From Euryarchaeota archaeon UBA550 (GTDB lineage: Archaea > Thermoplasmatota > Poseidoniia > Poseidoniales > Poseidoniaceae): DNA of 9,252 nucleotides. Under the pieces are notes generated by a model. The model was not told where the DNA came from. It did not search any database and saw only the letters and a program-made list of their open reading frames with translations. The DNA lies in contig DAYA01000028.1 in NCBI GenBank assembly GCA_002506705.1, positions 1 through 9,252 of the forward strand. The letters are read 5' to 3'. Position numbers and translations under genes: made by a program. Below, piece after piece: positions 6,338-9,252 of the stretch. The first letter of the stretch is position 1. Each line of letters begins with the position of its first letter.

Positions 6338-6345
6338 TTTAATAG
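6338..6345 (+). promoter_or_regulatory. Putative archaeal TATA box for the two-span membrane protein gene
   Basis: TTTAATAG is centred about 26 nt before the ATG at 6367, the canonical distance to a transcription start. A leaderless transcript is implied, consistent with no Shine-Dalgarno before that ATG. Two earlier ATG triplets (6351 and 6357) are out of frame and lie upstream of the predicted transcription start. Confidence 0.55.
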
Positions 6346-6366
6346 GTTACATGCATATGTATTACT

Positions 6367-6663
6367 ATGAGCGATAATACCGAAAGAGATGACTGGGCTT
6401 TCTCAACCATGTGCTGGTACGCAGTATTCATTTGGTTTGGAGCCTCTTTGTTCTCTCAAAGCCTGTATATGGCATTCAACGGGGCGCCTTATGATGCGAA
6501 CACGTTATTGAGCTCTGTGGGGCCATTTGCTTGGGTTCTTATCGGAATCGAGTTATTTGTTTGGGGATTCTTGGCATTAGCACTTGGGGGAAAATTCGTG
6601 AATCGCTTCAGCGTTTCTACTCAAGAAATACCTCCCCAAGAGAATGTTTCACCGCAGGCTTGA
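6367..6663 (+). CDS. Small membrane protein with two transmembrane helices, unknown function
   Basis: The 98-residue protein starts with a short acidic, probably cytosolic segment (SDNTERDD). It has a first helix at about residues 15-36, rich in Trp, Phe and Tyr (MCWYAVFIWFGASLFSQSLY), and a polar loop containing NGAPYDANT. A second helix at about 51-74 is followed by a polar, Pro/Gln-rich tail. No known family is recognised. Translation probably starts at the ATG at 6367, since a TATA-like box sits 26 nt upstream. The DUF2203 gene begins 12 nt after the stop, in the same frame, and the adenosyltransferase follows it, so these three genes probably form one transcript. The small two-helix layout could fit a membrane accessory subunit, but nothing in the sequence names a partner. 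Confidence 0.75.
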   Translation: MSDNTERDDWAFSTMCWYAVFIWFGASLFSQSLYMAFNGAPYDANTLLSSVGPFAWVLIGIELFVWGFLALALGGKFVNRFSVSTQEIPPQENVSPQA

Positions 6664-6675
6664 ATAAGCCTCAGT

Positions 6676-7173
6676 TTGAGTGAGCCTTTCGTGCAGAACG
6701 AATGGAATCCTCCACCACTTGCAGGACAACCTATGTCCATCACTGAATTATTGGATGAGATGGCATTACTTGCATTACCAGACGGTTGCAAGGTTGTAAC
6801 GATAGAAGAAGCAAGAGAGCAGTTGCCAATGGCTGAGAAAGTGCTAATCGCAATGCAATGCTTGCAAGACCAGGCACATGACCTCACAGAAGAATTAGAG
6901 GTTTTAGTGGAACAATTACCTCCTCACCATGAGCATGTTGCTGAGGTTGCAGACCAATTAGGTAACCTCGTTAAAGAATGGCAATTCCTCGGAGATGCTC
7001 TTGAAGAAACAGGTGCTAGAATCGCAGGATTTGACCCTGGTTATCTAGAATGGCACGGCGTTGTTGACGGATATCTTGTCTTGTATTCCTGGTCTCAAGG
7101 TGAGGAGGATATCGAGTGGTGGCATCCGCTAGATACGGGAATTAATGGCCGCAGACCTCTTGTTGAAGCATGA
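6676..7173 (+). CDS. DUF2203 family protein
   Basis: The 165-residue soluble protein fits DUF2203, a family of unknown biochemical role found in bacteria and archaea. The family signature VVTIEEAREQLP (40-51) opens a long helical hairpin (about 52-115, Leu/Glu rich, coiled-coil-like). The C-terminal block then reads GFDPGYLEWHG, DGYLVLYSWSQGEEDIEWWH and DTGINGRRPL (118-162), matching the family's G.DFp, W..GE..i.yWH and G..GR.P pattern. The start is ambiguous. TTG at 6676 gives 165 residues, GTG at 6691 would remove five, and ATG at 6733 would give 146 residues beginning just before the conserved part. No strong Shine-Dalgarno decides this. The stop is 12 nt before the adenosyltransferase start, which implies co-transcription. 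A cobalamin link is suggested only by position. Confidence 0.75.
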   Translation: MSEPFVQNEWNPPPLAGQPMSITELLDEMALLALPDGCKVVTIEEAREQLPMAEKVLIAMQCLQDQAHDLTEELEVLVEQLPPHHEHVAEVADQLGNLVKEWQFLGDALEETGARIAGFDPGYLEWHGVVDGYLVLYSWSQGEEDIEWWHPLDTGINGRRPLVEA

Positions 7174-7177
7174 TGTC

Positions 7178-7184
7178 GGAGGGG
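7178..7184 (+). promoter_or_regulatory. Strong Shine-Dalgarno for the cobalamin adenosyltransferase gene
   Basis: GGAGGGG lies between the DUF2203 stop (7171-7173) and the ATG at 7186. It is the best ribosome-binding site in the window, although it sits very close to the start codon. It is consistent with an internal gene of a polycistronic message, in contrast to the leaderless first genes. Confidence 0.6.
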
Positions 7185-7185
7185 C

Positions 7186-7845
7186 ATGGTCCGAATCACC
7201 AAGGTTCACACCGGCGGCGGAGATGGAGGCGAAACTTCACTAGTAGACGGTAGTAGAGTTTCCAAGAGCAATGCTCGTATAGAAATTGTAGGAACATGCG
7301 ACGAGGTCAACGCTTTGATAGGCATGATTTTGATGGAAGTGAACCGACTTCCTGATACTCACCCCGATGGTGGAACCCGTATTACAGTAAGGCGGGTCAA
7401 GGACGTCTGTGGGTCCGCTTTGGGCAGAATGCAGAGCGAGTTATTCGACTTAGGCGCAGAGTTAGCTTGCCCACCTGACCAGATACCAGAATACATGCAA
7501 CTTATCGATCAACAAGATTCTGACAGATTATGTGAAGAGATGGATGCGTGGATTGAAGAATTAGATCCATTGGAGAGTTTCATTCTTCCAACAGGCACAG
7601 GACCAATCGCTGTTATGCATCTTGCTAGAACAGTAACAAGAAGACTGGAGAGGTCAATGGTTGCAATCAAGGAAGAGATGCGTCCTTTATCTCTTCAATA
7701 TGTTAACAGATTGTCAGACTGGATTTTCGTGCTTACAAGATGGACTTCGGCAAGGCTTGGTGAAGATGAGACTTTGTGGACTCCCAAGGGTAAAAGAGAG
7801 GCAGGTACAGCAGACATGACTCGGCGCCAAAATGCCAACATTTAG
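7186..7845 (+). CDS. PduO-type cob(I)alamin adenosyltransferase
   Basis: This enzyme transfers the 5'-deoxyadenosyl group of ATP to cob(I)alamin, making adenosylcobalamin for enzymes such as methylmalonyl-CoA mutase or class II ribonucleotide reductase. The ATP-binding N-terminus is clear: TGGGDGGETSLVDGSRVSK (9-27), then VGTCDEVNALIG (35-46). The helical bundle carries FILPTGTGP (132-140), HLARTVTRRLER (145-156) and the cofactor-site block YVNRLSDWIFVLTRW (172-186). These are the hallmarks of the MMAB/PduO/EutT-like trimeric family rather than CobA. At 219 residues the length is normal for the family; residues 54-75 form a somewhat expanded, polar linker. It follows the DUF2203 gene by 12 nt with a strong Shine-Dalgarno. 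It is convergent with the SMR transporter across a 15-bp gap. The substrate enzyme is not in this window. Confidence 0.93.
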   Translation: MVRITKVHTGGGDGGETSLVDGSRVSKSNARIEIVGTCDEVNALIGMILMEVNRLPDTHPDGGTRITVRRVKDVCGSALGRMQSELFDLGAELACPPDQIPEYMQLIDQQDSDRLCEEMDAWIEELDPLESFILPTGTGPIAVMHLARTVTRRLERSMVAIKEEMRPLSLQYVNRLSDWIFVLTRWTSARLGEDETLWTPKGKREAGTADMTRRQNANI

Positions 7846-7867
7846 GCGGATTTTAGAAAATCAAGCC
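7845..7867. terminator. Inverted repeat between convergent genes, likely bidirectional terminator
   Basis: GATTTT at 7849-7854 and AAAATC at 7857-7862 are perfect complements around AG. Outer GGC (7845-7847) and GCC (7865-7867) extend the pairing across a small bulge. Each strand therefore ends with a T4 run near the stop codons of the adenosyltransferase (7845) and SMR (7861) genes. This placement at the junction of two converging transcripts supports a shared terminator. The stem is AT-rich and the loop tight, so its strength is uncertain. Confidence 0.45.
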
Positions 7868-8196
7868 TCGATAGCACTCTCGCTGAATAGCCTCAGAACG
7901 ATTACTCCTGCGATAATTAATCCTATACCTAGTATACCGGCAAGGTCTATTTTTTGGTCATAGAGGAAATAAGAGACTACAGTGATCGTAGCGACTCCAA
8001 CCCCTGACCATATTGCATATGCCACTCCTATGGAGATGGTATCAAGCGTGAGCGAAAGAAAGTAAAATGCTGCGCTGTAACCGACTAAGACAATTATCGA
8101 GGGTATAGGTTTGGTGAAACCTTCGGTTGATTTTAGTGACGCAGTAGCGATTACTTCAGACACAATTGCCAAGAAAAGGTAGACCCAATCGTTCAT
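7861..8196 (-). CDS. emrE: Small multidrug resistance (SMR) transporter, EmrE/QacE-like
   Basis: SMR proteins are four-helix, dual-topology dimers in the cytoplasmic membrane that exchange protons for quaternary cations or guanidinium-type compounds. The 111-residue length is exactly typical. The essential helix-1 glutamate is present at E14 (LAIVSEVIATASLK), followed by SEGFTK-like STEGFTKPIPS. Helix 3 carries the diagnostic GVAYAIWSGVGVATI block, and helix 4 has LAGILGIGLIIAGVIVLRLFS. Similarity to E. coli EmrE is strong along the whole length, more than is usual for archaeal-lineage genes, so bacterial ancestry by transfer is plausible. Substrate cannot be told from sequence; the EmrE-type WSG motif suggests a Qac-like exporter rather than a guanidinium exporter. 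GGTGA (minus strand, 8203-8207) is 6 nt from the ATG. The bioY stop is 23 nt upstream, so it is probably co-transcribed with bioY. Confidence 0.95.
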   Translation of the reverse strand: MNDWVYLFLAIVSEVIATASLKSTEGFTKPIPSIIVLVGYSAAFYFLSLTLDTISIGVAYAIWSGVGVATITVVSYFLYDQKIDLAGILGIGLIIAGVIVLRLFSESAIEA

Positions 8197-8202
8197 GAAT
8201 TC

Positions 8203-8207
8203 TCACC
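8203..8207 (-). promoter_or_regulatory. Shine-Dalgarno for the SMR transporter gene
   Basis: GGTGA on the minus strand lies 6 nt before the ATG at 8196, in the 23-nt gap after the bioY stop. It fixes the start and is consistent with the gene being internal in an operon. Confidence 0.55.
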
Positions 8208-8219
8208 ACAATTAACACA

Positions 8220-8858
8220 TTAGTTCTCTGCTTGATTGTAAGACCAAACCTTTGTGGTTATGATTGCCATAACAACAATTTTGGCAGCATCCCAGACCAA
8301 GAATGGTTCAACACCCCATTCGAAGGCTTGTGCGAAATCAACTGAATATGCTTCAGCAAGCCATAGTGTACCAATCAAATACACAGGTATCATTGCTGTA
8401 AACCAGCAGATTAGTTGAGCCTTGAAATCAGCGATGCCCGCAGTTCTTGAGCGGTCTAGTCCTTCCGCAACCAAAGCAGAGGCAAGTGGGAAAGCGAGTA
8501 GATAACCGCCGCTAGCGATTAATGCTCCTTCAGAAAATAGAGCATCTCCGCCTTCTGCAAAAACCGGAGCACCTATTGCTCCAGCTAGTAAGTAAATACA
8601 ACCGGAAAGGAATGCGTCGTTTCTCCTCAAGTAAACTCCAGTTGCGAGGACAGCGAAGGTTTGGAAAGTGTAAGGAACAGGAGTCCACGGTACAGTGAAT
8701 GCAATTTGAGCACACAGAGCGGTTAAGGCTGCGAAGAATCCGATAGAAACCGACCTCTCTAAAATAGTAGAGTCTTCAGATGAGAGAGTTTGATGCCAAG
8801 TGTGTGGCTTTGACCATGCCATTTGGTTAAACATAACACTTGTAAACCAAATTAGCAC
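8220..8858 (-). CDS. bioY: BioY-family biotin transporter (ECF substrate-binding membrane protein)
   Basis: BioY binds biotin in the membrane and imports it, either alone or with an ECF energy module. The family blocks are present: VPYTFQTFAVLATGVYLRR (61-79), SGCIYLLAGAIGAPVFAEGG (85-104), GGYLLAFPLAS (117-127) and the conserved D190-x-x-K193 pair in VWDAAKIVVMAI, which corresponds to the Asp/Lys reported as essential in solitary BioY. About six hydrophobic segments are seen. At 212 residues from the GTG at 8858 it is slightly long. In-frame ATGs at 8834 and 8822 would give 204 or 200 residues, closer to family norms, and no element decides among them. No EcfA or EcfT genes are in the window, so it may work alone or with a shared module elsewhere. 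It is followed by the SMR gene and preceded by the Nudix gene on the same strand. No biotin-repressor site was recognised. Confidence 0.92.
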   Translation of the reverse strand: MLIWFTSVMFNQMAWSKPHTWHQTLSSEDSTILERSVSIGFFAALTALCAQIAFTVPWTPVPYTFQTFAVLATGVYLRRNDAFLSGCIYLLAGAIGAPVFAEGGDALFSEGALIASGGYLLAFPLASALVAEGLDRSRTAGIADFKAQLICWFTAMIPVYLIGTLWLAEAYSVDFAQAFEWGVEPFLVWDAAKIVVMAIITTKVWSYNQAEN

Positions 8859-8895
8859 TTAGATATTGACCAACTTGATAGTTGAGAAATTGGTT

Positions 8896-9252
8896 TCACA
8901 ATCTGCCTAATTCTGACATGTGCTGCTTTGCTGCCGCTAAGACGCCTTTGCTTTCATCGTGAGTTAGTTGAGACATTGCGCTATCCCATTCAAGCCATAG
9001 ATGCTCTCTATGTTCATGACTTATGTCGACTGACATTGTTTCAGTTTCCGCGATATACCAGAAAACCTCTTTGTCGATTCTCTTTCCTTTATGTCGGAAG
9101 TTGTAAGCTGTTCTGTATTGGAAATCATCTATGAATACCGCATCTGAAATTCCCGTCTCTTCCTTCAGTTCTCTTGCTGCGGTAGCCCGCCTATCGGCGT
9201 CACTTTCCTCGACGTGTCCCTTTGGAAAATCCCAGTGCCCTTGTGGATACTG
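8896..9252 (-). CDS. Nudix hydrolase, partial (N-terminus off the right edge)
   Basis: The minus strand is open for 118 codons from the right edge to a TGA at 8896-8898. The visible part begins QYPQGHWDFPKGHVEES, continues through RATAARELKEETGI and ends in HMSELGRL. This is a Nudix box for Mg-dependent hydrolysis of nucleoside diphosphate derivatives. The WDFPKGHVE form and the later EVFWYIAET and HLWLEWDSA elements resemble diadenosine-tetraphosphate hydrolases (NUDT2 type), so Ap4A clearance is the best guess. The spacing between the box's first Gly and its Arg-Glu is one residue longer than canonical, and the internal Glu is Asp (S-D-A-D). The catalytic RELKEETGI is intact. Perhaps 20-30 residues are missing at the N-terminus. 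The gene lies 37 nt before the bioY GTG on the same strand and may be co-transcribed with it. Confidence 0.9.
   Translation of the reverse strand, partial: QYPQGHWDFPKGHVEESDADRRATAARELKEETGISDAVFIDDFQYRTAYNFRHKGKRIDKEVFWYIAETETMSVDISHEHREHLWLEWDSAMSQLTHDESKGVLAAAKQHMSELGRL

Noticed and set aside
1..9252. CRISPR array, tRNA or rRNA genes, insertion sequences, integrases or toxin-antitoxin pairs.
   Set aside because: No spaced direct repeats, cloverleaf-like sequences, terminal inverted repeats or transposase or recombinase motifs were seen on either strand.

Overview
The window is a gene-dense stretch of about 9.25 kb with short intergenic gaps. No rRNA, tRNA, insertion sequence, integrase or CRISPR array was seen. 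The likeliest source is a marine euryarchaeon of the Marine Group II / Candidatus Poseidoniales kind. This is an inference from gene content: an archaeal-style RlmH, a DUF2203 protein, several lineage-specific membrane or secreted proteins, and bacterial-type operational genes (MaeB, EmrE, BioY). Two genes also have AT-rich TATA-like boxes about 26 nt before the start codon, as expected for leaderless archaeal transcripts. No single decisive taxonomic marker is present.

Layout. (1) 1-720, minus: N-terminal 240 residues of a secreted protein that runs off the left edge. (2) 721-894: divergent intergenic region. (3) 895-3195, plus: MaeB-type malic enzyme fused to a phosphotransacetylase-like domain. 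(4) 3185-5067, minus: a compact three-gene cluster, transcribed in the order small Trp-rich protein, mPGES-2-like thioredoxin/GST protein, degenerate formylglycine-generating-enzyme-like membrane protein. Its last gene overlaps maeB tail-to-tail by 11 bp. (5) 5124-7845, plus: rlmH, a multi-span membrane protein with a TPR-like tail, a small two-span membrane protein, a DUF2203 protein and a PduO-type cobalamin adenosyltransferase. A short T-run and a TATA box suggest transcription restarts before the two-span protein. (6) 7861-9252, minus: a Nudix hydrolase (5' end off the right edge), a BioY biotin transporter and an EmrE-like SMR transporter. The convergent junction near 7850 carries an inverted repeat with T-runs on both strands.

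Functionally, MaeB links C4 acids to pyruvate and NADPH. BioY and the cobalamin adenosyltransferase concern cofactor scavenging, which fits a heterotrophic plankton lifestyle. RlmH modifies 23S rRNA. The least explained parts are the 3185-5067 cluster, whose last gene looks like an FGE fold that has lost its catalytic cysteines and gained a membrane anchor, and the membrane/TPR protein after rlmH.
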